A stretch of 64,000 nt of DNA, taken from NCBI GenBank assembly GCA_016718275.1, contig JADKEA010000025.1, positions 62,001 through 126,000 on the forward strand, read 5' to 3'. The notes under the pieces are model-generated. The model worked only from the letters and a program-made list of their open reading frames with translations. It made no database searches and was not told where the DNA came from. The DNA is from Candidatus Villigracilis affinis (GTDB lineage Bacteria > Chloroflexota > Anaerolineae > Anaerolineales > Villigracilaceae). The position numbers and the translations under genes are program-made. Below are positions 16,726 through 27,100 of the stretch, in pieces (within the stretch, counting starts at the first letter, position 1; every line of letters starts with the position of its first letter).

Positions 16726-16851
16726 GATGTTTCCTCCGTATCATTAAATTTAATCGGATACAACATATAGAGGGTAGCACAAAATTTATTTTAAATCAAT
16801 CAATTCACGAAGGCTGGATTTAATGATTAACTATGCTTGTACCAACGATTA

Positions 16852-16860
16852 TGGTATAAG
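16852..16860 (+). promoter_or_regulatory. extended -10 promoter of the 6S-like RNA
   Basis: TGG-TATAAG about 7 nt before the first paired base of the 6S-like RNA. It is the same extended -10 type as at aspS and asnS. Between the GH25 start and this point (16726-16851) I see nothing else. Confidence 0.5.
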
Positions 16861-16866
16861 AATTAC

Positions 16867-17043
16867 AGCCCTGCTGTGTTCGTGATATTGCCTCCACGTT
16901 TTGAGCCAATACCCACTAAAAGGGTCCTTAACTTAATTAGAAATAACGCGATAGGCCTGAGCCAAGGCGGCGTTTCTAGGTAGGGACCCACCTGCAAATG
17001 CAGGTTCAAAACCTGGTGATACACGGCATAAGCGGGGTTATTT
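16867..17043 (+). ncRNA. ssrS: 6S RNA (SsrS-like)
   Basis: A non-coding stretch of about 177 nt that folds as one long rod. Its ends pair (CCCTGC 16869-16874 with GCGGGG 17032-17037, then TGTGT with ACAC). The middle pairs GTTTTGA with TCAAAAC. A large central bubble opens with TTGAGCCAATACCCAC and has a small CCTGC-aaa-GCAGG hairpin on its 3' side. The terminal arm is GGGTCC/GGACCC, TAGAAA/TTTCTA and GCCT/AGGC. This layout, with TGTTCGT near the 5' end and CGGCAT near the 3' end, matches 6S RNA, which binds the housekeeping RNA polymerase holoenzyme as a promoter mimic. Ends are approximate. Confidence 0.72.
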
Positions 17044-17059
17044 GCTGCCTAACCCTTGC

Positions 17060-17088
17060 TTGACGAGTTGGCAGGGTGCGTATACAAT
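17060..17088 (+). promoter_or_regulatory. sigma70-type promoter of the orphan RNA
   Basis: TTGACG (17060-17065), a 17-nt spacer and TACAAT (17083-17088). It is the best -35/-10 pair in the window and lies immediately behind the 6S-like RNA, with no protein gene for 500 nt downstream. Confidence 0.75.
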
Positions 17089-17198
17089 ACGCTCCGTTGT
17101 AAGGACAATTGAATACGGAGATATAAGCGGCTGGGTCTTGTGAAAGCTATTAGCAAGATCACGAGGTGGAGGTTCTCCCGTGCGAACGGGACGCTAAT

Positions 17199-17233
17199 CC
17201 CTCACCCATCCTCTCCCAAGGGGAGAGGGGTGA
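17199..17233. repeat. GC-rich palindromic repeat inside the orphan RNA
   Basis: TCACCC/GGGTGA outside and CTCTCCC/GGGGAGAG inside form a near-perfect hairpin. This type of CCCTCACCC...GGGGTGA palindrome looks like a REP-style dispersed element rather than part of the RNA core. Confidence 0.5.
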
Positions 17234-17460
17234 AGAGGAAAAAATCGGATAGATCAGCGGATGCCTCTGAAGTTAATCACTAACTTCCTTCTCCCTTCCA
17301 AAGCAAGCGGAACGAGCAAAGGTGTTTTAAAAAACTCTATTGCTCACTACTGAAAACCAGACAGTGATGGCTGGGACAAAGTGGACGCGGTGATTACAGG
17401 ATTTCAATTGCCTGTAATGTTTTGGAAGGGCGTTTCTTTTTAATACCCAAGTGTATTGAA

Positions 17461-17490
17461 ACAGGCATGCCCGGGCATGCCTGTTTTTTT
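17461..17490 (+). terminator. strong intrinsic terminator of the orphan RNA
   Basis: A perfect 24-nt palindrome (ACAGGCATGCCC and its complement) followed by at least six T residues. Confidence 0.85.
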
Positions 17491-17607
17491 ATTACCTCAC
17501 TCCTCTCTCAAAACAAGAGAGGGCAATTGAAGGAGAAAATGAGCAAGAATCGGGTGGTTTCCGTAAGCAAGACCCAATACAATCTTCGGCACAAAGGAGA
17601 TTAATTT

Positions 17608-18474
17608 ATGGAATCCACAACTGAACTTTCACAACATTATCAGCTTATCGAGCAGGCGATTCAATATATTGAAACCAATGTCCACCGCCAGCCCGAGCTT
17701 GACGAGATCGCCTCTGCCATCGGCCTAAGCGAGTATCATTTCCAGCGGCTGTTTACCCGCTGGGCAGGCATCAGCCCCAAGCGTTTTATGCAATTCCTTA
17801 CCAAGGAACACGCCAAGGATCTGCTTGCCCGCTCCGAGAATTTACTGGAAACGACGCATCAAGTAGGCCTTTCGAGCTTGGGACGCCTGCACGATCTCTT
17901 CGTCAATACTGAAGCCGTGACTCCTGGCGAGTACAAATCGAATGGCGCAGGCCTAACCATACATTACGGTCTGCATCTCACGCCGTTCGGAAAATGTCTG
18001 ATCGCCGCCACCGAGCGCGGGGTTTGCCATTTGAGCTTCGTGGAAACAAGCGAAGGCAATGCGATCGATACCCTGGTAGCGGACTGGAATCAAGCAAAGA
18101 TGATCGAGGATTACAGAACCACCGCCCCACTCATTGACCGAATCTTTTCCACGCCGACTCCTGATACACCTCTCAAGCTTCATCTACGCGGGACGAATTT
18201 TCAGATCAAAGTCTGGGAAGCCTTGCTCCACATCCCCGCTGGGTCATTGACCACCTACGAGCAGATCGCCGCACAGATCGGCAATCCCAATGCCCTGCGT
18301 GCCGTGGGGACGGCTGTCGGTCACAACCCAATTGCGGTCTTGATCCCATGTCATCGGGTGATTCGCAAGAGCGGCGAATTTGGAAATTATCGCTATGGCC
18401 CTGCGAGGAAGAAAGCTCTGCTTGCAAAAGAATTCGCCTTAAGCGGATTCACGAGTGATCTTCGAGGAATGTAG
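17608..18474 (+). CDS. AraC-type HTH fused to O6-alkylguanine-DNA alkyltransferase
   Basis: 288 residues, AAAGGAG before the ATG. Residues about 10-110 form an AraC/XylS-type DNA-binding domain (YIETNVHRQPELDEIA, GLSEYHFQRLFTRWAGISPKRF). Residues about 115-285 form the alkyltransferase with the helix-turn-helix region and the active-site loop IPCHRVIR, whose Cys takes the alkyl group from damaged guanine. The N-terminal zinc Cys-cluster domain of full Ada is missing, so this is the short Ada-like form common in many bacteria. It probably repairs alkylation and may regulate alkylation-response genes. It is followed by the EamA transporter gene 82 bp downstream. Confidence 0.9.
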   Translation: MESTTELSQHYQLIEQAIQYIETNVHRQPELDEIASAIGLSEYHFQRLFTRWAGISPKRFMQFLTKEHAKDLLARSENLLETTHQVGLSSLGRLHDLFVNTEAVTPGEYKSNGAGLTIHYGLHLTPFGKCLIAATERGVCHLSFVETSEGNAIDTLVADWNQAKMIEDYRTTAPLIDRIFSTPTPDTPLKLHLRGTNFQIKVWEALLHIPAGSLTTYEQIAAQIGNPNALRAVGTAVGHNPIAVLIPCHRVIRKSGEFGNYRYGPARKKALLAKEFALSGFTSDLRGM

Positions 18475-18556
18475 TCGAAAGACTTCACTTCAAGATAGCG
18501 AATATAAATATGATCCGTCCTTCGGCTCTGCTCAGGACGAAGATAAAAGGAAAAAA

Positions 18557-19486
18557 ATGAAATCAAAGATCTGGCTGGCTTTACTGGCACTCTATATTGT
18601 TTGGGGTTCGACGTATCTTGGCATCAAAGTATCCATCGAGACCATCCCTCCGTTCTTTCATGCGGCGGTGCGCTTTCTCATCTCTGGTCTCATTCTGGTC
18701 ATCTGGCAGCGCAGTGCGGGCCATTCCATGCCTACGCGAAACCAGTGGATTTCCACTGGAATCATCGGCACTCTCCTGCTCCTTGGCGGCAATGGACTGG
18801 TCGCCTGGGCTGAGCAATTCATCCCATCGGGCGTTGCCGCGCTCATCATCGGCTCCATGCCCATGTTTCTCGTGGTGGGCGAAGCGATTCGCCCCAACGG
18901 GGTTAAACCTAACTGGCAGGGAGTTGTTGGTTTGCTGGTCGGTTTCATAGGCATCTTCATTTTGGTCGGTCCTTCTGAAATTTCTGGAAGTACTGAAAAA
19001 CTGAATACCTTTGGAGTCATTGCCCTGCTGGCCGCATGTCTGTTTTGGGCCACAGGCTCCCTGTACAGCAAATCTGCTGACCTGCCAAAATCGTCGCTGA
19101 TGAGCACGGGCGCACAAATGCTGATGGGAAGTGTCAGCCTGATCATCGTTTCGCTTGTTTCGGGTGAGTTGAACGGCTGGGATATTTCAGCCGTATCGGC
19201 CCGCTCATTGTATGGATTGTCGTATCTTATCTTTGTGGGTTCACTGGTCGGGTTCGTTTCTTATGGATGGCTGCTGCAAAACGCGCCGATCTCACTTGTT
19301 TCGACGTATGCTTATGTCAATCCGATCGTTGCCGTATTGCTTGGCGTTTGGTTCGCGAATGAAGTGCTTGAGCCGCGCATCTGGCTGGCGACAGCCATCA
19401 TTATCGGGTCAGTGATTTTCATTAACAGCACCAGGCCAAAGGTCCGCTATGAAACGAAGGAGGCGGTAGTGGAGAATACTCATTAA
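18557..19486 (+). CDS. EamA/DMT-superfamily transporter
   Basis: 309 residues from the ATG at 18557 (AAAAGGA upstream); the longer frame to 18455 lacks such a site and overlaps the previous gene. About ten transmembrane helices in two EamA repeats: the first starts WLALLALYIVWGSTYLGIKV, the typical GSTY motif, and the second around residue 155. Members export metabolites or amino acids by an inverted-repeat carrier mechanism; the substrate cannot be predicted. It sits between the alkyltransferase and glnA on the same strand. Confidence 0.88.
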   Translation: MKSKIWLALLALYIVWGSTYLGIKVSIETIPPFFHAAVRFLISGLILVIWQRSAGHSMPTRNQWISTGIIGTLLLLGGNGLVAWAEQFIPSGVAALIIGSMPMFLVVGEAIRPNGVKPNWQGVVGLLVGFIGIFILVGPSEISGSTEKLNTFGVIALLAACLFWATGSLYSKSADLPKSSLMSTGAQMLMGSVSLIIVSLVSGELNGWDISAVSARSLYGLSYLIFVGSLVGFVSYGWLLQNAPISLVSTYAYVNPIVAVLLGVWFANEVLEPRIWLATAIIIGSVIFINSTRPKVRYETKEAVVENTH

Positions 19487-19558
19487 TCAGAAAACAGTGA
19501 TCAGTGGAAAATGATCAGTTGTCAAACATCAAACAAAAAAATAAAAAGGAGAAACAAA

Positions 19559-20899
19559 ATGGATAACAAAGATCTGCTCAAACGTGTAAAAGAAGACAAT
19601 GTGAAGTTCCTGTCGCTCCAGTTTACGGATGTGATGGGCGCGGTCAAGAGTGTGGATATGCCGATCCGCCACCTCGAAGATGTGCTGAAAGACGGCGCAT
19701 GGTTCGATGGTTCATCGGTGGAAGGTTTTGCGCGCATTCAGGAAAGTGACATGCGCCTGAAGATCGACCCCGAGACCTATGCCGTACTGCCCTGGTCTGC
19801 GACGGATTCAAAACGCGCACGTGTGTTCTGCGATATTTATACCCCGGGCGGCGATCCCTTCGATGGCGATCCGCGCGGCGCGCTGAAGCGCATTCTCAAG
19901 AAAATTGCTGACCGCGGCTGGAAGCTCAACATCGGACCCGAGCCCGAGTTCTTCCTGTTCAAGGCTTCGGATGGGAATGGCGTTCACCCCGTCCCCCACG
20001 ATACGGGCGGGTATTTCGATTTCTCCTCCTTCGATGAGGCCGTGGTCGTTCGCACCGCGTTGATGGAAGCCCTCGATGCGATGGGTCTCGATGTGGAAGT
20101 GGGTCACCATGAAGTTGCATTGGGCCAGCACGAAATTGACTTCCGCTATGCGGATGCACTCAAGGCCGCCGACAATGTGTTGACCTTGAAGTACACCGTG
20201 AAGGCAATCGCTGCCCAGCACGGATTGACCGCTTCTTTCATGCCGAAGCCTGTGTACGGCATTAATGGCTCTGGTATGCACTGTCACCAGTCTCTCTTCG
20301 ATATCAAGACAGGCGATAACCTGTTCTTCGATGCGAAGGATGAAGCGCACCTCTCCCCGTTGGCCTATTCCTTCATTGCTGGCCAGTTGGAACATGCCCG
20401 CGCGCTCGCTGGTGTGGTTGCCCCGACCGTGAATTCCTATAAGCGTCTGGTCCCTGGTTACGAAGCACCCGTGTACATCGGCTGGGCTCAGCAGAATCGC
20501 TCGGCGTTGATCCGCATTCCGCGCTACACCGAAGGACGTGACAAGGCTGTCCGCGCTGAATTGCGCTTCCCCGACCCGTCGTCCAACCCATATTTGGCAT
20601 TCACCGTGATGCTCGCCGCCGCCCTCGATGGCATCGATAAGAATATGAAGGCGCCCAAGGCGTTGAACAACATCAACCTCTATCACCTCGACAAGGCCGA
20701 ACGCACCAAGCTGGGTGTGACCGAACTGCCCGGCTCGCTGGCTGAATCCTTGAAAGAACTGGAAAAGAACGAAGTGCTGAAATCAGCACTCGGCGAATAC
20801 CTCTTCGAAGCCTACCTCCGCGCGAAATGGGAAGAATGGGATGAGTTCCGCCTGCGCGTGACCGATTACGAGATCACGAAGTATTTGGAAACCGCATAG
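19559..20899 (+). CDS. glnA: glutamine synthetase, type I
   Basis: 446 residues from the ATG at 19559 (AAAAAGGAGAA upstream). It condenses glutamate and ammonia to glutamine with ATP as a cytoplasmic dodecamer. Family signatures present: DGSSVEGFARIQESDM, P-E-x-E-F-F-L-F, the NGSGMHCHQS ATP-site motif, RIPRYTEG and RFPDPSSNPYLAF. The length of about 446, and the absence of the roughly 25-residue insert and of the NLYDLP adenylylation Tyr region (here NLYHLDKAERTKLGV), point to the GSI-alpha subtype, regulated by feedback rather than adenylylation. Glutamine made here is the ammonia donor for GatCAB. Confidence 0.95.
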   Translation: MDNKDLLKRVKEDNVKFLSLQFTDVMGAVKSVDMPIRHLEDVLKDGAWFDGSSVEGFARIQESDMRLKIDPETYAVLPWSATDSKRARVFCDIYTPGGDPFDGDPRGALKRILKKIADRGWKLNIGPEPEFFLFKASDGNGVHPVPHDTGGYFDFSSFDEAVVVRTALMEALDAMGLDVEVGHHEVALGQHEIDFRYADALKAADNVLTLKYTVKAIAAQHGLTASFMPKPVYGINGSGMHCHQSLFDIKTGDNLFFDAKDEAHLSPLAYSFIAGQLEHARALAGVVAPTVNSYKRLVPGYEAPVYIGWAQQNRSALIRIPRYTEGRDKAVRAELRFPDPSSNPYLAFTVMLAAALDGIDKNMKAPKALNNINLYHLDKAERTKLGVTELPGSLAESLKELEKNEVLKSALGEYLFEAYLRAKWEEWDEFRLRVTDYEITKYLETA

Positions 20900-20933
20900 T
20901 TCTGGCGTCAGTTTTCAGTAATCCATATTAGAA

Positions 20934-20977
20934 GAAAGACCCTAAAGGTTGATAAAGCCTTTAGGGTCTTTCTTTTT
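20934..20977 (+). terminator. intrinsic terminator of glnA
   Basis: 15-bp stem (20934-20948 with 20958-20972), 9-nt loop and T5, 34 nt after the glnA stop. Confidence 0.9.
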
Positions 20978-21032
20978 GAATCTGTAATTGTCTTGCAAAC
21001 CATAAAACATCTTCTAAAAGCAATCCATGCTA

Positions 21033-21038
21033 TATAAT
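21033..21038 (+). promoter_or_regulatory. probable -10 box of the giant surface-protein gene
   Basis: TATAAT in the AT-rich spacer between the glnA terminator and the surface protein, giving a 5' leader of about 95 nt. A -35 box is not clear. A short GGAC/GTCC hairpin follows at about 21039. Confidence 0.45.
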
Positions 21039-21141
21039 GGACTAAAGTTGTCCAGTTTATTCTGGGTATTTTATTGTTTACTTGGCATGATATTTCAAAT
21101 GACGATCCCACTGATTTTTACTGCTTAATATGGAGAATTTT

Positions 21142-24100
21142 ATGCGCCGTTTTACACACACGACTCTTGTGTCAATTGGTTTGATTTCTACTTTAATTAT
21201 ATTTTTATCTCCCATTCTACCGGCCTTGGCCAGCCCTCTTCTGGTGCCAAGTATTTCCGCATCGAAGACCGACGCCATTATCGGCGATGACGGTGATGGA
21301 AAAGCCGACCCTGGCGAGATCATCGAGTATACCGTGACCATTCCAAACGTCGGCACAGATGCGACCGGGGTAGCGTTCACTGATACCATAGATGCAAATA
21401 CCACCCTAGTCGGCGGTTCGCTCGCCGTTTCCCCCATCGCGATCAACGAAAGCTATACCGCCACTGGCAACCTCTCGATTTCCATCGCTGCAGGTTCCGG
21501 TGTGCTGGCCAATGATTATCTCGGCCTTAACCCTGCGGCAACGATCACGGCTTTTGATGCAACCAGCGCACAGGGCGGCAATGTGACCGTCAATGCGGAC
21601 GGCTCTTTTACCTACAACCCGCCGCCCGGGTATGAAGGCACCGATACTTTTACATATACCCTGAGTAATTCCACCGGCAGCAACAATGCGACAGTGAGTA
21701 TTACCGTCAGCGGCATGGTCTGGTTTATCAACAACGGCGCTTCTGCCTGTACCACGCTGGCGGCTGGATGCGGCCGTCTTTCGAATCCATTTTCGACCCT
21801 GGCGGCATTCAACACACTCAATAACGGCACAGGCAATAACCCTGCCGCCAATGACAATATCTTCTTATATGAAAGCGGCACCGCATATACTGGCGGTGTT
21901 ACCTTATTAAGCGGACAAAAGCTGATCGGGCAGGACTCAACATCTTCGTTGTCCGCGATTACAGGCCTGACGCCACCCAGCGGCAGCGCGTCGTTCCCGG
22001 CAATGAATACCGGTGCTCCAGCGGTGACCATCCAAAACGCTGGCGGCAACGGTGTGACGCTCAACAGCGGTAATACGCTTAACGGTTTTACGGCAGGCAA
22101 TTCCAGCGGCAGCGCCATTTCAGGTTCCGGCTTTGGCACATTGACCGTTGCCGATGTGATCGTCAACACTACGGGTCAGGCGCTCAGCCTCACCAACGGC
22201 ACATTGAGTGCAACGTTCTCTTCGGTGACATCCAGCGGCGGGACAAACAATGTTGCGTTGGCAAGTCCCTTGACAGGCACGTTAACAATCAGCGCGGGTG
22301 CGTTTTCTGGCGCAACCGGCAACTCATTTGATATCAACGGCGGTACCGCCACCATCAACAACGCTGCTACGATTGCGAGCGGTTCTGCCCGCTCTGTCAA
22401 CGTGACCGGCAAGACAGGTGGTACGGTAACCTTCAGCGGGGCGATCACCGACACTGACACCGGTATCAATCTCAATACAAATACTGGCGCAATAATTAAC
22501 TTTACAGGTGGTCTGGCGCTTTCCACAGGCACCAACCCGGCCTTCACTGTCACTGGCGGCGGCACGGTCAGCGCTACTCAGAATAATACTTCGATTGTTA
22601 ATACGATAACTACCAGCACAGGTACGGCGTTGAATGTTGCCAATACCACTATCGGCGCAAGCAATTTAACCTTCCGCAGTATTTCAGCCAATGGCGCGGT
22701 GAATGCTATTGTTCTGAATACTACCGGTAGCAGTGGCGGGCTTACTATTACCGGGAATTCTAGTGGGCTTTGTGGTGGGTCTGTTGGGAGTGGGCCACCT
22801 GCCTCAGCAGCTACTGTGACTGCGCCAGTCACCGCCGATTGTACAGGCGGAACTATTCAGAACACCACTGGCCCAGGCATATTGCTAACCAATACCAGCA
22901 ATATCTCCATCACTCGCCTTCGGCTGATCAATTCGGGCAATGATGGAGTGCAGGGAACCAATGTCACCGGGTTTAGCCTATCGTCATCGTTTCTGGACAG
23001 CAACGGCAACGCGTTAAACGAGAATGGTCTGGATTTCGGTGATTCAAGTAGCGTTACGCCCGACGGGCTGCACGGAACGGGAAGTATCACAAATTCGACA
23101 GTTCAGAATTCGTATTATAACGGTGTCAGCATTCGTAATAATAGTGGCATAGCGCTTACGTCATTTAACATTACAGGCAGTCAATTCCGTGCTAATGCTG
23201 CGAATGGAGATGCCAATGATAGTGTGTTTATGGAAGCTGGTGGCACAGCAAATATGGCGATCAGCGTCTCCGGCAGTTTCTTTGCATCAATAGAGGGTGA
23301 TCATTTCCAGACAGCCGCTCTTAATAGCGGCATCCTCAATGTCAATTTCACAAACAACACACTGACAGGTGGGCACTCAACCCCACTTGGACAGGGGATT
23401 ACGATTAATGCGGCGACAGGCGTACCCGGGTGGAATGGACGAATTGATTACGATATCAACGGCAATAACATCACCGGCGCAGCCTCGAACGGTGTCAGCG
23501 TCGTTCTCGGTACCTCTAGCGCGGCGGCAGTTTTCGACGGTTTTGTCCGCAACAACGTCATCGGCACCTCAGGCGTTTCCTTTTCGTGCTCATCGCAAGC
23601 GAATGGCGTTTATATAGACGCGCGCGGCAATGGTACACACAATTCAGCGGTCACCGGAAACACCATCCGTCAATGTTTTGACCGTGGCATTTTGACAGAA
23701 GCAGGCGATGGTGACAGCGTGCTTAATCTAACTGTGCAAAGCAATATCATTGATCAGCAAGTAGATGCTGGCGCACGCGAAGCGATCCAAACAAATTTCG
23801 GTATCACCAGCACAAATGTGTTCGGCAATGTTGATACGAATAATGTCTGCTTACAATTAGGGGGCGCTGGTGGACTCGCTAACACCTTTAGTCATGGTGG
23901 CGGTGCGCCGGATGATTTCCGCTTACGTAAGCGGCAGGAAGCCACAGTAAGGTTACCTGGTTATGGAGGTGGCACTGACCAAACAGCAGGTTCGTTGGCG
24001 CAAGTGGTGGCTTTCATCCAGAGTCAAAATACTGGCAGTGCTGGTGAACCGGGGAGCGCATCAGCAAGCGGAGCAGGCGGCGGCTATACAGGTGGAGCAA

Positions 24101-27100
24101 CTTGTACACAGCCAATAGCAATGGCTCCTAGTAATGATACTTTGGCAAATGTTCAGCCAACTGATAACAATATAGCAAATGACACAACAACCGTAAACAC
24201 GAACTTGAACTCTGCAAACGTGTTTGCCATCGCATCTGCTTCTGCACAAGCCTCAGAGAATAATCTGAACAATACCGCCGTCAACGCTTCGACTAGTGGC
24301 GGCGGAAAACCGCTCTTTCTCGCTGTACAGCTTGCTCCTATGCGATCTGGTGAAACCGTAGGCCCGATTTCAATAGGCGCTCTGCCTGCAGGTGAGAGTG
24401 TCATCATCAAATTCCGTGTGACGGTGGATAATCCCCTGCCCGCTGGCAAAATTCAGATCTCGAATCAGGGAACCGTCAGCGGAGGGAATTTCGCAAATGT
24501 GCTGACAGACGACCCGTCGGCAGGAGGCGCGAGCGATGCAACTGTCACGCCAGTGGATTTGCCCGATACGTCAGTCAGTTCCATTAATCGAGCCGATTCC
24601 TCCCCAACGAATGCTGATCCTGTTTCATGGACAGTTACTTTTGCGAATGCCATCTCGGGCCTGACCAGCAGTAACTTCACATTGGTCAATGGCGGACTCG
24701 GCGGAGCCCCTGCGATCACAACCGTTACCCCTGTTGGCGGCGCGCCTGCCACGGCATGGACGGTGACCGCGAGCACGGGTACAGGTCAGGGCACGCTCGG
24801 CTTAAACATGACCAGCGCCGTGGGTCTCACACATGATGTAACCAATTTAAACTTCACCGGTCAGGTCTATGATATTGACAAGATCGCGCCAACGGTATCG
24901 AATGTCTCCAGCAATGCGAATACGGGCTGCATCCTGAATGTCGCCACTGACTATTGCAACGCCACCGACACGGTCAGCATTCAGGTCACTTTCAGCGAAG
25001 CTGTGAGTGTCGTTGGAACGCCTCAACTCACGCTGGAAACCGGTGTGACCGACCAGACCATCAACTATGTCAGCGGCAGTGGCACCGACACATTGACTTT
25101 CACGTATACCGTTCAAGCCGGAGATACCTCCACTGATCTTGATTACACCAGCATTTCAGCGCTGGCTCTTAATGGCGCGACCATCCAGGATGGTGCCACC
25201 AATAACGCAACGCTGACTCTTGCCACACCGGGCGCTGCAGGTTCGCTGCGTGCCAACGAAGATATCGTGGTTGATACCACTGCGCCGACCACCAGTTACT
25301 TTCAGCGAAGAACGCCAGTCACCAACCCAACAGGCAGCGACACTCTGCAATTTGAAGTTGACTTCAGCGAATCCATCGGTGGCCCCGGGACGATCGGCAC
25401 AAATGACTTTGTTCTCACCGGAACCACTGCCACGGTCACCGGCGTAGGCCTCGTCAATTTCTCCAATGGCACATACTCTCTCGACGTCTCTGGCGGCGAC
25501 TTGGCAAACCTGAATGGCGTTGTTGGGCTGAACTTTAGCCTCACAATGTCCATCACCGATCAAGCTGGCAACCCGGTGGCCAATGTCGAACCATCCACTG
25601 ATGAAACCTACACAATGGATAACAGTGCACCCACGGTCACCATCAACCAGGCGGCAGGGCAAAACGACCCAACCGGTGATACTCTGATCGACTTCACGGT
25701 TGTTTTCAGCGAAGCCGTAACAGATTTCGACGACGCAGCCGATGTGACTATCACCGGCACTGCAGTAGCCACAACTGTTCTCATTACTGGTGGTCCGATC
25801 ACATACAATGTGGCTGTTAGCGGCATGGTCGGCAATGGAACGGTCATCGCCAATATCCCTGCAGGAGCGGCCACAGACTCAACCAATCTCAGCGCCGCTT
25901 CCACGACCGGAGATAATACGGTCACTTACGATGCCACCCAACCAACGGTGACGATTAATACCGCCGTTGGACAACCTGACCCGGCAGGCAGCGGTCCGAT
26001 TAACTTTACAGTGGTCTTTAGCGAAACGGTCTCTGATTTCGACGATGCGGCTGATGTAACCTTGAGCGCCAGCACCACCCCGGGCACACTCAGCGCCGTG
26101 ATCACTGGCGGCCCAACAACATACAACGTAGCCGTCAGCGGTATGACCGGCGACGGATCGGTCATTGCTACCGTCCCAGCTGGGGCGGCAACCGATGGAA
26201 GCAACCTAAGCGCTGCATCAACCAGCCCCGTAGACAACTCGGTCTTATACGACACAACATCCCCAAGTGTGACCGTTGACCAGGCAGTGGGTCAGAATGA
26301 CCCCGCCAACGCCAGCCCGATCAATTTCAAGGTGGTGTTCAGCGAAGCGGTGACAGACTTTGAAACTGCCGACCTTGGCGATGTTGACCTAAGTGCTGGC
26401 AGCGCACCAGGAGCACTCACCTTTGTTATTAGCGGCGGCCCAACGATCTACAATGTGGCAGTCAGCGGCATGAGCGGTCCCGGCACAGTGCTCGCCAGCA
26501 TACCGGCGAGCGTAGCAGTTGACCTGGCATCAAAACCGAACGGTGCCTCCACCCCCATCGACAACAGCGTCACCTTCGATGCGACCGCACCTGATTCCAG
26601 CATTAATACCAACCCGTCCAACCCGACGACAAGCACGAGTGCAGCCTTCACCTTTAGTGGCACAGATAGCGGCACCGGTGTGGCCAGTCTCCAATGCGAT
26701 TTGGATGGCGGCGGTTTCAGTACCTGCACCAGCCCAAAGAGCTACACAGGTTTAGGTGATGGCAGCCACACCTTCCAGGTACGCGCCGTTGATAATGCCG
26801 GTAACATGGATGCAACTCCCGCCTCCTTCACTTGGGTTGTGGATGCAACCGCGCCAGACACGACAATTACAGCCAATCCGGCCAACCCAGCCAACAGCAC
26901 CACCGCCAACTTTGATTTTAGTGGGAATGATGGTGCGGCACCGGGATCGCCAGTTTCGAGTGCAAACTGGATGCCGCTGTATTTTCCGCTTGTACCAGCA
27001 CAAAGACCTACAACGCCTTGAGCAATGGCAGTCATACCTTCCAAGTGCGGGCGATCGATGTTGCTGGCAACGTGGATGCCACCCCTGCCAGCTTCACTTG

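Larger units (their letters stand above)
17095..17490 (+). ncRNA. orphan structured RNA of unknown family, about 395 nt
   Basis: No open frame of note fills this interval, yet it has a strong promoter at its 5' end and a perfect terminator at its 3' end. Local helices are clear: CTCCGT/ACGGAG (17092-17097 with 17115-17120), TCTTG/CAAGA, a TCCCGT-GCGA-ACGGGA tetraloop hairpin (17176-17191) and TTACAGG/CCTGTAA (about 17394-17416). It lacks hallmarks of RNase P RNA, tmRNA, SRP RNA and common riboswitches. A palindromic repeat (17199-17233) may have invaded it. It could be a sRNA or a long 5' leader fragment; the terminator and the 118-nt gap to the next gene favour a separate RNA. Confidence 0.55.

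Noticed and set aside
16990..17020. tRNA T-arm-like GTTCAAAAC
   Set aside because: The flanking bases do not form an acceptor or anticodon arm, and the stretch pairs with the 5' strand of the 6S-like rod.
17095..17490. RNase P RNA, tmRNA or SRP RNA
   Set aside because: GAGGAAAGTCC and ACAGAA (RNase P), a tag frame with a tRNA-like end (tmRNA) and the GGAAGGAAGCAG-like loop (SRP) are all missing.
19487..19558. Riboswitch or attenuator before glnA
   Set aside because: Only 72 nt of A-rich sequence with short AGTGATCAGT-like repeats; no stable structure or terminator.
19808..20686. 292-codon minus-strand frame opposite glnA
   Set aside because: Antisense shadow of a clear glutamine synthetase, with no start signal.
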